DNA of 64,000 nt from Hyunsoonleella ulvae. Its GTDB lineage: Bacteria; Bacteroidota; Bacteroidia; Flavobacteriales; Flavobacteriaceae. Under the pieces are notes generated by a model. It saw only the letters and a program-made list of their open reading frames with translations, had not been told where the DNA came from and did no database searches. The first letter of the stretch is position 1. The number at the start of each line of letters is the position of its first letter. This document shows, piece after piece, positions 1 to 11,203 of this stretch. The stretch lies in the NCBI RefSeq assembly GCF_016827605.1, contig NZ_JAEPJQ010000009.1, positions 1 through 64,000 on the forward strand. Reading direction: 5' to 3'. Made by a program: the position numbers and the translations under genes.

Positions 1-57
1 AGAAGTTAAGCCCATTAGCGCCGATGGTACTACACTTGTGGAAGAGTAGGTCGCCGC
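1..57 (+). rRNA. rrf: 5S ribosomal RNA, 3' part
   Basis: The first bases carry the GAAGTTAAGCCC core of bacterial 5S rRNA, followed by the GCGCCGATGGTACTAC segment and the GTGGAAGAGTAGGTCGCCGCC 3' arm. The gene is cut by the window start, so only about the last half is visible. It marks the end of an rRNA operon read toward the right. The exact 3' end is my estimate, from where the CCGCC closing arm stops. Confidence 0.93.
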
Positions 58-65
58 CTTTTTTG

Positions 66-102
66 AAAGCACTTATCATGGTTATGGTAGGTGCTTTTTT
101 TT
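66..102 (+). terminator. Intrinsic terminator of the rRNA operon
   Basis: AAAGCACTTATCAT pairs with ATGGTAGGTGCTTT (two G-U pairs) around a short loop, followed by a run of eight T. It lies just after the 5S gene. Confidence 0.85.
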
Positions 103-167
103 GCTCGAACTTTACTTTAAAGTTTTCAATATTATTATCTTCAAGTTTTTAAAACGTAAAGTAGTTC

Positions 168-2606
168 ATGATAGAGAATAGGGAGCTAGAATTGGCGTGG
201 GAATTTGTAAACAACACCAACCGTTCTATTTTTTTAACGGGTAAGGCTGGCACTGGTAAAACCACGTTTTTGCATCGATTAAAGATGCATAGTTTAAAGC
301 GTTTAGTGGTAGTAGCCCCTACGGGTGTGGCTGCTATTAATGCTAAGGGAGTAACAATACATTCGTTTTTTCAGATGCCTTTCGGTCCTATTTTACCTGA
401 TACTAACTTGAGTGCGGGAAAGGGCTTTAATAGAAAATTTAGCAAAACTAAAATCAATATTATCAAGAGCATGGATCTTTTGATAATTGATGAGATTAGT
501 ATGGTGCGTGCCGATTTACTGGATGGGATTGATCGCACGTTGCGCCGTTTTAGAAACCGTAATAAGGTGTTTGGCGGGGTACAGGTATTAATGATTGGTG
601 ATTTACAACAACTATCTCCTGTAATTAAAGAAAATGAGTGGGAGTTGTTAAAGCATGTATATCCCAACGGGTTCTTTTTTAGTAGTTTAGCTTTTAAGCA
701 ATGCCATGCCATTACTATTGAATTGAAGCACATTTATAGGCAAGAAAATCCTAAGTTTATTGACATATTAAATGCCATTAGGAACAATAGATTAACTGAT
801 GTTGCCGCTGCGGAATTAAATAAACGGTTTATACCCGATTTTACGCCAGAGCCTAATACGGGCTATATCAGTTTAACCACACATAACAACAAAGCTGAGG
901 CTACAAATAATAATGAACTCGCAAAATTAACTACTAAACCGCATACCTACACCGCCGAAGTGGATGGCAAATTCCCTGAATACGCGTATCCCAATGCTGT
1001 AAAGTTAGAGCTAAAAGTAGGGGCACAGGTTATGTTTGTTAAGAATGATAGTGATCCTGCAAAACGTTATTTTAATGGTAAAATTGGCAAGGTAATTTTA
1101 TTAGATAGAGACGAGGTGGTGGTACATTGCCCTGAAGATGATTTTAATATTAATGTTACGCCAGAAACTTGGGATAATATTAATTATTCGGTAGATGCAG
1201 ATACCAAAGCTATTACCGAAGAGAAGATTGGTAGTTATACCCAAATGCCATTACGTTTGGCCTGGAGTATTACCATACATAAAAGTCAAGGTTTAACTTT
1301 TGAAAAGGCGATTATTGATGCTGCTGGAGCTTTTGCACATGGGCAAACGTATGTGGCTCTGAGCAGGTGTAAATCGTTAGAAGGCTTGGTGTTAAAGAGT
1401 AAAATACATTCTAACCAGATTATTAGTGATGAGAATGTAAGATCGTTTAATGCGCATGCTGAACAACATGCACCTGATGAACAGGTATTGGCAGATTCGC
1501 AAAAGCAGTTTCAGTTAGATGTAATTGCTGAAATTTTTGAATTTTACGGGTTTCTATATCCATTGAATCGTATTTTGGATGTGTACTATAAAAATAGGAC
1601 GGTAATAGAAGGTAATGTAGAAGCTACGTTTCTACCTATTAAAGATTGTATTACTGGCTTTTTAAAAGTAGCTAATGGATTTAATGCACAGCTACAACAA
1701 CTTGCTGAAACTGAAGCTGTGGTGGAGGCTAGTACTTTAATTCAAGAACGTTTTAAAAAGGCGATTGGGTATTTTAAAACCGAAACCGAAGTTAAAATTT
1801 TAGAGCCTCTAAAAAGGTTTGCTTTTACAACGGATAATCAAGCCATAGGTAGTGATATTACTAAACAATTAGATGCTTTTGAGGATTTGCTCACAGTAAA
1901 ACTATTCTATTTTAAAGGTTTGGTAGTGGGGTTTAGTACTGAGCGATTTTTGGAGTTACGGGCTAAGTCTGTATTTTCTGGAAAAGAGAAACCTAAAAAA
2001 ACACGAAAAGCTATTGTTGAAGGCACTAGTAATGTCGTATTGTTTGAAAAACTACGTTTGCTTAGAAATGATATTGCTAATGATTTAGGATTGGTACATT
2101 TTCAAATTTTTACACAGAAGGCATTGTACGCGATGTGCGAAACGTTACCTACCAATAAAAAAGCCTTATTACAAGTAAATGGTATGGGGAAAACTCGTGT
2201 TGAAAAATACGGTAATGATATTTTAAAGGTAATTCGCGCGTATTGTGATGAAAATGATATTGAAACTTCTGTGGATACTGATATTTTTGAACCTCCTAAA
2301 CCCAAACGTAAAAAGGGAGATACAAAACGTGAATCCCTAGCCTTGTTTCAATCTGGGAAGTCAGTCGCCGAAATTGCTGATACTAGAGAGTTGAATACAA
2401 ATACTATTATTGGGCATTTGGCAAGTTTTATGTCTTCAGGAGAAGTGAAGATTACAGATTTAATATCTGAACTACATTATCAAGAATTGAAAGTGTTAAT
2501 ACCTCAGACTACTTTTGAGAATTTATCAGATTTAAAACACCAGCTAGATGATAAATATAGTTATGGGGAGTTACGTTTGGTGGTTGATGCGTTGGGTAGT
2601 AGTTAG
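168..2606 (+). CDS. Pif1/RecD-like DNA helicase with HRDC and C-terminal HTH domain
   Basis: A superfamily 1B ATP-dependent DNA helicase, expected to act in the cytoplasm on replication or recombination intermediates. Walker A GKAGTGKT is at residues 25-32, Walker B LLIIDEISM near 104-112, and the late helicase motif TIHKSQGLTF with GQTYVALSRC lies near 370-400. After the motor, an HRDC-like module (around 620-700, with NGMGKTRVEKYG) and a RecQ/Werner-type helix-turn-helix (around 735-800, SVAEIADTRELNTNTIIGHL) follow, as in the Bacteroidota version of this family. At 812 residues it is much longer than core Pif1. The stop codon lies inside a 7-bp repeat array, so the last residues (GSS) are repeat-derived. 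Family assignment is firm; the physiological role is unknown. Confidence 0.9.
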   Translation: MIENRELELAWEFVNNTNRSIFLTGKAGTGKTTFLHRLKMHSLKRLVVVAPTGVAAINAKGVTIHSFFQMPFGPILPDTNLSAGKGFNRKFSKTKINIIKSMDLLIIDEISMVRADLLDGIDRTLRRFRNRNKVFGGVQVLMIGDLQQLSPVIKENEWELLKHVYPNGFFFSSLAFKQCHAITIELKHIYRQENPKFIDILNAIRNNRLTDVAAAELNKRFIPDFTPEPNTGYISLTTHNNKAEATNNNELAKLTTKPHTYTAEVDGKFPEYAYPNAVKLELKVGAQVMFVKNDSDPAKRYFNGKIGKVILLDRDEVVVHCPEDDFNINVTPETWDNINYSVDADTKAITEEKIGSYTQMPLRLAWSITIHKSQGLTFEKAIIDAAGAFAHGQTYVALSRCKSLEGLVLKSKIHSNQIISDENVRSFNAHAEQHAPDEQVLADSQKQFQLDVIAEIFEFYGFLYPLNRILDVYYKNRTVIEGNVEATFLPIKDCITGFLKVANGFNAQLQQLAETEAVVEASTLIQERFKKAIGYFKTETEVKILEPLKRFAFTTDNQAIGSDITKQLDAFEDLLTVKLFYFKGLVVGFSTERFLELRAKSVFSGKEKPKKTRKAIVEGTSNVVLFEKLRLLRNDIANDLGLVHFQIFTQKALYAMCETLPTNKKALLQVNGMGKTRVEKYGNDILKVIRAYCDENDIETSVDTDIFEPPKPKRKKGDTKRESLALFQSGKSVAEIADTRELNTNTIIGHLASFMSSGEVKITDLISELHYQELKVLIPQTTFENLSDLKHQLDDKYSYGELRLVVDALGSS

Positions 2607-2631
2607 TCGTTAGTAGGTAGTCATTAGTTCT
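2597..2631. repeat. Degenerate heptamer array TAGTNNN (5 units)
   Basis: Five consecutive 7-bp units all begin TAGT: TAGTAGT, TAGTCGT, TAGTAGG, TAGTCAT, TAGTTCT. The second unit supplies the TAG stop codon of the helicase gene. The same core in perfect copies (TAGTTGT) forms the array at 51174-51250. Confidence 0.7.
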
Positions 2632-2648
2632 AGTTTTACCAATACCCC

Positions 2649-2760
2649 AAAATCCAAATTCCAAATTCCAAAACCTAACACCTAATACCTAACACCCAAA
2701 ACCCAAACCCCAAACCCCAAACCCCAAGACCCAACATCCAACTCCTAATACCTAAAACCC
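2649..2760. repeat. Degenerate heptamer array AANNYCY (16 units), G-rich on minus strand
   Basis: The 112 bp divide without remainder into sixteen 7-bp units. Every unit starts AA, has C at position 6 and a pyrimidine at positions 5 and 7 (for example AAATTCC, AACACCT, AAACCCC, AATACCT). Units 9-11 are three perfect AAACCCC copies, so the minus strand has four runs of three or more G separated by TTT, a potential G-quadruplex. The array lies between the helicase and the DinB-like gene. Confidence 0.8.
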
Positions 2761-2846
2761 TATTAATTTTATGTAAGGATTTGTAAGAGATTGGACTAAA
2801 ACGACGTCTTGTTTGAAATTCAAAATATTTAGTTAAATTAGTGTCC

Positions 2847-3344
2847 ATGAACTTAATTATCCAATCCACGCTTAAAACACTTCGCAAATCCCAAATTTTA
2901 CTAGATAATTTATCCAACGCTCAGCTGAGTGATGCTTCGGTTTCCCCTTACTATTCTAGTATTGGATGTCACATCAGACATATTTTAGATTTTTATGATT
3001 GTATTTTTAATGCTGAAGAAGGTAAAGTTGATTTAACAGCTAGAAGTAGAAATAAAGCTGTAGAATGTGATTGTGGGTGTGCTGCAGATTACTTAACTCA
3101 TATTATTGATAAATTAAATACTGCTACATTTAATATTGATGATGTTGTTTTAGTTACTGATGATTTAGGGTTAGGAAAAACAGAAATACCTTATACTTAT
3201 GGTGCTTTGTTAGCACAGGCTAATAGCCATACCATTCATCACTATGCCATTATTAATTATATTTTTGATAGTTTAGGTATTGAGATTAATGATGATGAGT
3301 TTGGCTATAATCCAACGACACCTAAGGAGATTTCTACAGAATAA
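2847..3344 (+). CDS. DinB-family (DinB/YfiT-like) protein
   Basis: A four-helix-bundle protein of the DinB superfamily, many members of which bind a metal through three histidines and act as thiol-dependent transferases or are of unknown function. The sequence shows GCHIRHILDFYDCIF in the first third and HTIHHYAIINYIF in the last third, which supply the candidate metal-binding histidines. The reading frame opens with GTG TCC ATG; I chose the ATG at 2847 because it gives the usual short N-terminus. The protein has about 165 residues, normal for the family. It stands alone between the heptamer array and the convergent DUF6095/murQ pair. The substrate cannot be read from the sequence. Confidence 0.72.
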   Translation: MNLIIQSTLKTLRKSQILLDNLSNAQLSDASVSPYYSSIGCHIRHILDFYDCIFNAEEGKVDLTARSRNKAVECDCGCAADYLTHIIDKLNTATFNIDDVVLVTDDLGLGKTEIPYTYGALLAQANSHTIHHYAIINYIFDSLGIEINDDEFGYNPTTPKEISTE

Positions 3345-3393
3345 TTTTATAGTGTCTAGATTGCGCTTTAGCTAAAAGCGTGCGTATACATTA

Positions 3394-3627
3394 TTACTTC
3401 TTTTTAAACATACTATTCATAATAGTACGTATGCCTTTAAATAACATTACAACAGCTAAAGCAGAAATTGCACAACCTACTATAAGCAAAGGATAATGCA
3501 ATTTATCATCGGGTTTGCTAAATGCAAAGCTTAATAATATTGGCCCCATAAATAAACTTAGCAAAGCAAAAACAAGAGTTTTTATACCTTTAAATAATAC
3601 TTGTTTATCTGTTCTATTTTCTTCCAT
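3394..3627 (-). CDS. DUF6095-type small membrane protein
   Basis: A 77-residue protein with two hydrophobic segments (about 14-34 and 45-63) and basic ends, so probably two membrane helices. The pattern FKGIKTLVF...LFMGPILLSFAF matches my memory of the DUF6095 family of Flavobacteriia. It starts inside the 3' end of murQ, overlapping it by 14 bp in another frame, which points to co-transcription and perhaps translational coupling with that gene. No function is known. Confidence 0.65.
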   Translation of the reverse strand: MEENRTDKQVLFKGIKTLVFALLSLFMGPILLSFAFSKPDDKLHYPLLIVGCAISALAVVMLFKGIRTIMNSMFKKK

Positions 3628-4435
3628 TGTTATACTGTTTTATGGCGTTGCGTACACTTTTATGTTGGTTTAGCAAATGTAAAGCTTCTTCCTCAGATAC
3701 ATGTATTTCTTTCATTATCATTTTTGTACCTCGATCAACGAGTTTATTATTGCTCAATTGCATATCTACCATTTTATTGCCTTTTACATGTCCTAGTTGA
3801 ATCATAGTAGATGTGGTTATCATATTCAACACTAATTTTTGAGCAGTTCCAGCTTTCATTCTAGAGCTACCTGTAACAAATTCAGGACCAACAATCACTT
3901 CTATAGGATATTTAGCAGTTAATGATAAAGGACTATTATGGTTACATGTAATACATCCTGTAATGATGTTGTTTTCGTTACATTGCTCTAAAGCAGATAT
4001 AACGTAGGGTGTAGTACCAGAAGCTGCTATCCCGACAACTACATCTTTAGAGCTTGTGTTATGCTCCTGTAAATCTTTCCAACCTTGCGTTGTAGAATCC
4101 TCAGCAAATTCTATAGCTTTTCTTATGGCTGAATCTCCACCAGCGATTAAACCAACAACTAATTCATGTGGTACGCCAAAAGTTGGAGGACATTCAGAGG
4201 CATCAACAATACCCAATCTGCCGCTTGTTCCAGCTCCCATATAAAATAAGCGCCCCCCATTTTTTAATTTTGAAACTATTTCGTGAACTAAAGTTTCAAT
4301 TTGAGGTAATGCATTTTCAACTGCAAGTGGAACGGTCTTATCTTCTGCATTAATGTTTTTTAATAGTTCTGCTACACTCATCTTCTCCAGATGATCGTGG
4401 TTGGAATCTTGTTCTGTGGTTTTAATGAAACTCAT
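3614..4435 (-). CDS. murQ: N-acetylmuramic acid 6-phosphate etherase
   Basis: MurQ cleaves the D-lactyl ether of N-acetylmuramate 6-phosphate to give GlcNAc-6-phosphate and D-lactate, in cytoplasmic recycling of cell-wall sugars. The SIS-domain phosphosugar site GAGTSGR is at residues 67-73 and the conserved acidic residue follows in DASECPPTFG (Glu81). A second signature, GSSRMKAGTAQK, lies near 188-199. At 273 residues it is slightly shorter than the E. coli enzyme, as usual in flavobacteria. The start ATG follows closely on a TACTTTTG hexamer-like -7 element (4445-4438 on this strand), which would give a nearly leaderless mRNA. DUF6095 follows and overlaps the end. Confidence 0.93.
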   Translation of the reverse strand: MSFIKTTEQDSNHDHLEKMSVAELLKNINAEDKTVPLAVENALPQIETLVHEIVSKLKNGGRLFYMGAGTSGRLGIVDASECPPTFGVPHELVVGLIAGGDSAIRKAIEFAEDSTTQGWKDLQEHNTSSKDVVVGIAASGTTPYVISALEQCNENNIITGCITCNHNSPLSLTAKYPIEVIVGPEFVTGSSRMKAGTAQKLVLNMITTSTMIQLGHVKGNKMVDMQLSNNKLVDRGTKMIMKEIHVSEEEALHLLNQHKSVRNAIKQYNNGRK

Positions 4436-4462
4436 ACTTCAAAAGTATGAATAAATCAACGT

Positions 4463-5929
4463 TTAATCATAAAGAATATCTTCAACCTCTATTTTTTTGT
4501 CATTAATAAAATCATATAAAGTTAGTCGCCTAAGTATGTAATAATCCTGCCAAAACTTTTGAAGTGAGTTGAGATATTCTACAGATGCTTCGTCTTTTTC
4601 CTGAAGCGCAATATTTAAATCAGTAATTGTAATCTTACCAAGTATATATCTTTTTTTAGAAATATCATATCGTTTTTGTGCTACTTCTTTAGCTTTTTCA
4701 GCCGTCAATAAAAATTCTCTTTGGTTAGACCAGTTTAGTACATGCAAATAGATCTCTTGCTCAAATTCCTGTTGGTCTTGGTCAATATTAGTTTTGGTTA
4801 AATCTAAATCAGCTTGTGCCATTTTTATACGCGATTTGGAAACACCCCAATCAAATATTGGAATACCCAAAGAAACCGTTACATTTTGCTGTCTATTAAA
4901 GTTGTTAAATAGGTTATTAAAATCATTACCGTTGTTGGAAATTCCAAAATTGGCATTTACTCTTACATTTAACCTATTGTTCCCTTTTTGAAAAGCTACT
5001 TGTTTTTCAGCTTCTAATCGTTTTCTTCTAAATTCGATAACGGCTTTTCTGTTTTGTTGCGCTTCTTCCAGAGCTTTATCTATTTCAACATTAAAAAGAG
5101 GTAATTCTTCAGGAACCAATAACTCTATATTTTCATTATTTAAACCTAAATATCTAGATAAATTTTGAGAGGTTCTTTTTAATTCAATTTCATTTGTAGT
5201 AACATCGTTTCTGGAGTTTAAGAGTGTAAGTTCCATTTGCAACAAGTCATTCTCAGCAATTTTTCCTATTCTAAACCTACCTTTAGCAATTTGATAGAGC
5301 GTGTCTTGGTTTGATAGATTTGTCTCAGCAATTTCTAATTGTTTTTGTGCTCTTAGCAATTGAAAATAGCGTCTTGATGTACTTACCGAAATCTGCTCCA
5401 TATTTTCGATAAATTCTCTTTTGGATTCTTCATAAACTAAAGGTTCAATTTTCTTATCCCATTTAAAAGGATTAAACAATAATGAATTTTGAAAGTAGTT
5501 TACAGTAAAAGGAATAACGGAATATCCTATATTATCATCGAGTCCAAACAATTCAACACGTTCTAAATTAGTGTTAATTGAAAGTGTCCCTCCTGTATAA
5601 GGTATACTTTGCGAGATGGACAATCCACCTTCAACACGAAGTTGATTTTGATTTACAAAAATATCCTGCCCAGCATCATTTGTAATTCTTTGTACTTGAT
5701 TTCGATAATCTGGCAAAGTAGCTTGAAGCCTTAATTCTGGTAAAAACCTAGCTTTATAATTTCTAAATCGCCAATAATTACGCTGATTTTGATTAAGATT
5801 TATTTTGTAATCGGGAGATTTTTGTTGTGCTATATCTATAGCTTCGCTTAAAGTTATTTTTTTTGATTGTGAAAACAGAAGCAAAGGAAAAATAACAACA
5901 ATTAAATTAAAATAGATTGTGTGTTTCAA
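4463..5929 (-). CDS. TolC-family outer-membrane efflux protein
   Basis: An outer-membrane channel of the TolC/OEP family, 488 residues, with an N-terminal signal peptide (hydrophobic stretch about 5-19, then SQS). The body has the long alternating helical segments of OEP repeats (for example the QISVSTSRRYFQLLRAQKQLEIAE-type heptads, around 170-200, and a second repeat near 380-440). It is the last gene of a three-gene unit in the order adaptor, permease, TolC, with 36 bp to the permease. It should provide the exit duct for a tripartite MacAB-like pump. The substrate is unknown. Confidence 0.88.
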   Translation of the reverse strand: MKHTIYFNLIVVIFPLLLFSQSKKITLSEAIDIAQQKSPDYKINLNQNQRNYWRFRNYKARFLPELRLQATLPDYRNQVQRITNDAGQDIFVNQNQLRVEGGLSISQSIPYTGGTLSINTNLERVELFGLDDNIGYSVIPFTVNYFQNSLLFNPFKWDKKIEPLVYEESKREFIENMEQISVSTSRRYFQLLRAQKQLEIAETNLSNQDTLYQIAKGRFRIGKIAENDLLQMELTLLNSRNDVTTNEIELKRTSQNLSRYLGLNNENIELLVPEELPLFNVEIDKALEEAQQNRKAVIEFRRKRLEAEKQVAFQKGNNRLNVRVNANFGISNNGNDFNNLFNNFNRQQNVTVSLGIPIFDWGVSKSRIKMAQADLDLTKTNIDQDQQEFEQEIYLHVLNWSNQREFLLTAEKAKEVAQKRYDISKKRYILGKITITDLNIALQEKDEASVEYLNSLQKFWQDYYILRRLTLYDFINDKKIEVEDILYD

Positions 5930-5965
5930 AAGATGAGATTTATGATTGATGACTATTTTGATTTT

Positions 5966-7318
5966 TTATTCTGATCGCAATGCTTCAATAGGCCTTTTAT
6001 TTGCCGCAGATTTAGCAGGAAATATTCCAAATACTAATCCAATTATTACTGCAATAACAAATGAGATTAATATTGAATTTATTGATAAAATGGTTTCTAT
6101 GCCAGAGGCAATTTCTATAATATAAGCACCCAAAACTCCCACAATTATTCCAATAATACCTCCACCAACACTTATTAAAACAGATTCTGATAAAAATTGT
6201 AGAATAACATCTTCTTCTGTTGCACCAATAGCGCGCATGATACCAATTTCTTTAGTGCGTTCTAAAACAGATGCCAACATAATATTCATAATCCCAATAC
6301 CACCTATTAATAAGGATATACCTGCTATAATACTAAGTACTATGTTGAATATTTGTTTAGTTTTCTGCTGTTGTTTTAATAGTTGAATAGGAATCGTGAT
6401 TTCAAAATCCAATACGTCATTATGTCTTCTTTTGAGCATTCTGCTTATAACTTCAGCAGTAGCTTTCAATTCATTAGAGTTGGATACTTGTATAGTGAGT
6501 TTATCTATTTGGTGGTAATTACCCCTTGGTATTCTTTTTTTAGGTCCGTCTGGTTTCCTGCTGCTGGCTGAAAGATTATCTGTTATAATTTTTCGGTCTC
6601 GATAGCGGACTAAAAATGTTTTTATGGGAATATAAATGTCCTGATTTAGATCTCTTATTCCTAAATTTTCTTGTGCCTTATCAGAAATTAGTTTTTCTTC
6701 TATCACACCTACTACTTGTAACCAAACATCTTTTACTTTTATGTGTTTGCCCAAAGCACTTTGGCCAGTAAATAATTTTTTTTCTACTTTTCTTCCAATG
6801 ATGCATACAGGTAAAGCATTGTTACCTTGGTATTCTGAAAAGAACTTTCCTTTCTCTATTGCTATATTGGCAACATCAAAAAAAGTAGACTTAACCCCAA
6901 CAAGCTTTACAGAGTTTTGTTTCCCATTATTAATAACGTAGGTGTTCATTATTATTTCTGGGCTAACATTTTTAACGGTTGGGATAAGTTTGGCAATTTT
7001 ATTGGCATCTATTATATCGAGCCCTTTAGAGAATTTTTTGGATTCGCTTTTTTCGCTATTTTCTTCCTCTGTGTTATCCTCAGGATCTTTTTCGTCTGGA
7101 ATAGGAGTAATAACAATATTGTTAACACCAACTAGTTCTAATTGAGATAAAATTTCTTTTTCTGCACCATTTCCAATAGCTAGCATTGTAATAACCGCGG
7201 CAACACCAAAAATAATTCCAAGAGCCGTTAAAAAGGTTCTAAATTTATTGGTCTCAATTGCATGTATAGCCTCAGTGAAATTAGACTTTAGTTTTTCTAA
7301 AAGTATTTTGTCTATCAT
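5966..7318 (-). CDS. MacB/FtsX-type ABC transporter permease
   Basis: An inner-membrane permease of the MacB family, 450 residues. The N-terminal segment FRTFLTALGIIFGVAAVIT (about 22-40) is the first membrane helix with the family's ALGIIIG-like motif. A periplasmic domain (MacB-PCD, about 50-310) follows, and three C-terminal helices of the FtsX domain (about 325-445) contain the SVLERTKEIGIMRAIGA coupling loop that contacts an ATPase. Residues 80-100 form an acidic, low-complexity insert (DEKDPEDNTEEENSEKSESK). The gene lies 2 bp after the adaptor. No ATPase domain is fused and no ATPase gene is adjacent, so the motor must be encoded elsewhere. Confidence 0.9.
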   Translation of the reverse strand: MIDKILLEKLKSNFTEAIHAIETNKFRTFLTALGIIFGVAAVITMLAIGNGAEKEILSQLELVGVNNIVITPIPDEKDPEDNTEEENSEKSESKKFSKGLDIIDANKIAKLIPTVKNVSPEIIMNTYVINNGKQNSVKLVGVKSTFFDVANIAIEKGKFFSEYQGNNALPVCIIGRKVEKKLFTGQSALGKHIKVKDVWLQVVGVIEEKLISDKAQENLGIRDLNQDIYIPIKTFLVRYRDRKIITDNLSASSRKPDGPKKRIPRGNYHQIDKLTIQVSNSNELKATAEVISRMLKRRHNDVLDFEITIPIQLLKQQQKTKQIFNIVLSIIAGISLLIGGIGIMNIMLASVLERTKEIGIMRAIGATEEDVILQFLSESVLISVGGGIIGIIVGVLGAYIIEIASGIETILSINSILISFVIAVIIGLVFGIFPAKSAANKRPIEALRSE

Positions 7319-7320
7319 TA

Positions 7321-8565
7321 CTATTGTAATAGAGTTATACTTTTATCTTCAGTATCTTGTGGTTTACTTAAAAAAACAGTTTCATTCTCTTTCAATCCGT
7401 TTTTAATAATTACCATATCGTTGTTGGACATGCCTAGCTCAATCTGTTTTTTTTCTATAGAGTATCCAGATTTCACATAGGCAAAACTGATTGAATCCTT
7501 ACTGAAAACAGCTTCTAAAGGCATCATTAGTACATTGTCTTCCTCATGCGTAAGTATTTTATTTGATGTGGTCATTCCTGGCCTTATATTTTCGTTGGTT
7601 TCATTCAATTTAATTAGTACCTGAAATAATTTTACATCAGAACCTCTTTTGTTTTCTCCCACATTAGCAACATCAGTAACAATTCCTGAGAGTTCTATTT
7701 CTGGAAATGCATCTAAGCCAACAACAACGGGTAGCCCTTTTTTTATTTTTCTAATATCTACTTCATTACTATAGGTTTTAGACTCCATTTTGTTTAGATC
7801 TGGTAAGCTGGCTATAGCAGGTTCCCATGGAGATATCGTAGAGCCTACCTTCTTTTTATTGCCTCCCCAATCTTTAACATAGGTTACCATACCAGCCTCT
7901 TCGGAATAAATGGTAAATTCTTTTTGTAAGTTGGTTAGTTCTTCAATTTTCTTTTTAATTTTTGACACCTCGGTACCTACTTGTACCATTTTCGCAACAG
8001 CTTTTCTTTTTTTTATGGAGTAGTCTTCTTTTCTTTCTCTAAGGTCTCTCTTGTTTTTTTCTATTTTTATTTCTAGCTGCCTTATTGTAGCTGGTGGCTC
8101 ATAGATAGATTGACTTAGTTCTAGCTCATTCTCTTCAATACTGAACAATAAATCTTTTATTTTGTTTCTCTCTTCTTTTAAAGTTAATGTAGTATCAAGC
8201 TGTTGTTGTGTATATTGAGATTGGGCTTTTTCTAGATTTAACATGGCATCGTTTATTTTGCCATTTACCTCTGAAGCATCGAGTTTACCTATGTATCCAC
8301 CTTTTTTAACAACAGTACCTTCAGCAACCAAATCTTGAATTTTAATTTGGTAAATATTAAATCTTCTGGCATTCATAGGGCCATTGATTTTTTTAGAACT
8401 TGTGGATTGTGCTTCTCCAGAAATAATAACTTCATTGACAAATTTACCTTTCATAACCTTTGTAGTTACTGGTGAATTTTCATCGTTATCACTACCCAAA
8501 AGGGCGTAAGCAATAATTAGGGTAAGGATTATAGCTCCAACTATAATCAGTCTTTTTTTAGACAT
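7321..8565 (-). CDS. HlyD/MacA-type periplasmic adaptor protein
   Basis: The membrane-fusion subunit of a tripartite efflux pump, 414 residues. One membrane anchor lies at about 5-23. Two half-motifs of a lipoyl-like domain (around 60-90 and 225-260) flank a highly charged helical hairpin (about 100-220, rich in K, E and R), and a beta-barrel with GMTTSNKILTHEEDNVLMMP (about 325-345) follows. It is the first gene of the operon. A TACATTTG -7 element 32 bp upstream of the ATG fits a Bacteroidota promoter. Confidence 0.88.
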   Translation of the reverse strand: MSKKRLIIVGAIILTLIIAYALLGSDNDENSPVTTKVMKGKFVNEVIISGEAQSTSSKKINGPMNARRFNIYQIKIQDLVAEGTVVKKGGYIGKLDASEVNGKINDAMLNLEKAQSQYTQQQLDTTLTLKEERNKIKDLLFSIEENELELSQSIYEPPATIRQLEIKIEKNKRDLRERKEDYSIKKRKAVAKMVQVGTEVSKIKKKIEELTNLQKEFTIYSEEAGMVTYVKDWGGNKKKVGSTISPWEPAIASLPDLNKMESKTYSNEVDIRKIKKGLPVVVGLDAFPEIELSGIVTDVANVGENKRGSDVKLFQVLIKLNETNENIRPGMTTSNKILTHEEDNVLMMPLEAVFSKDSISFAYVKSGYSIEKKQIELGMSNNDMVIIKNGLKENETVFLSKPQDTEDKSITLLQ

Positions 8566-8596
8566 GTTTTGTTTGGTTTTTTGATGGATGATTGTT

Positions 8597-8604
8597 CAAA
8601 TGTA
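8597..8604 (-). promoter_or_regulatory. Putative -7 element of the efflux operon
   Basis: TACATTTG on the minus strand matches the Bacteroidota consensus TAnnTTTG. It lies about 30 bp before the adaptor start codon. I see no clear -33 TTTG at the usual distance. Confidence 0.4.
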
Positions 8605-8730
8605 ACTATTAAAATAAATAAAAATCTTAAGGAGTAGTTAAATTCTTATAGGTACAATATAAGCAACGTAACATTTAACTTAAAATTATATTTTAAGCTA
8701 CCTATTTGAATAGTTGTGTTTTATGAATAA

Positions 8731-8757
8731 AAAAAGCTCCTGAAAAAGGAGCTTTTT
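8731..8757 (-). terminator. Intrinsic terminator after isocitrate dehydrogenase
   Basis: AAAAAGCTCC and GGAGCTTTTT form a perfect 10-bp stem with a 7-base loop, 26 bp past the stop of the minus-strand dehydrogenase gene. Confidence 0.85.
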
Positions 8758-8782
8758 AAAAATTATGATTTTGTGATACTAT

Positions 8783-11020
<2,238 letters not shown>

Positions 11021-11203
11021 CTAAAAACAGTAGAAAATAGACGATTCGTTTTTAGCGACTGCGAATATACAAAAATTGGGATTTATTAAGGAAGCATATT
11101 TAAATGAAAAGATTGCTGTTATTACACATTTAAGATTATTTTAATAAAATCTTTGTAGAATACGAATTTCTTAAGAATTATAGCTGGATAGTACTAAAAA
11201 AAC

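Noticed and set aside
2701-2728. AAACCCC units as a telomere or plasmid end
   Set aside because: The array is internal and degenerate, and both flanks are chromosomal genes. Only quadruplex potential remains.
2675-2917. Minus-strand open frame of 80 codons
   Set aside because: It is a translation of the heptamer array (repeated LG and GV residues) and overlaps the start of the DinB-like gene. Nothing supports expression.
3364-3380. CGCTTT/AAAGCG hairpin as a terminator of the DinB-like gene
   Set aside because: The stem is only 6 bp and no T tract follows, so the evidence is too thin.
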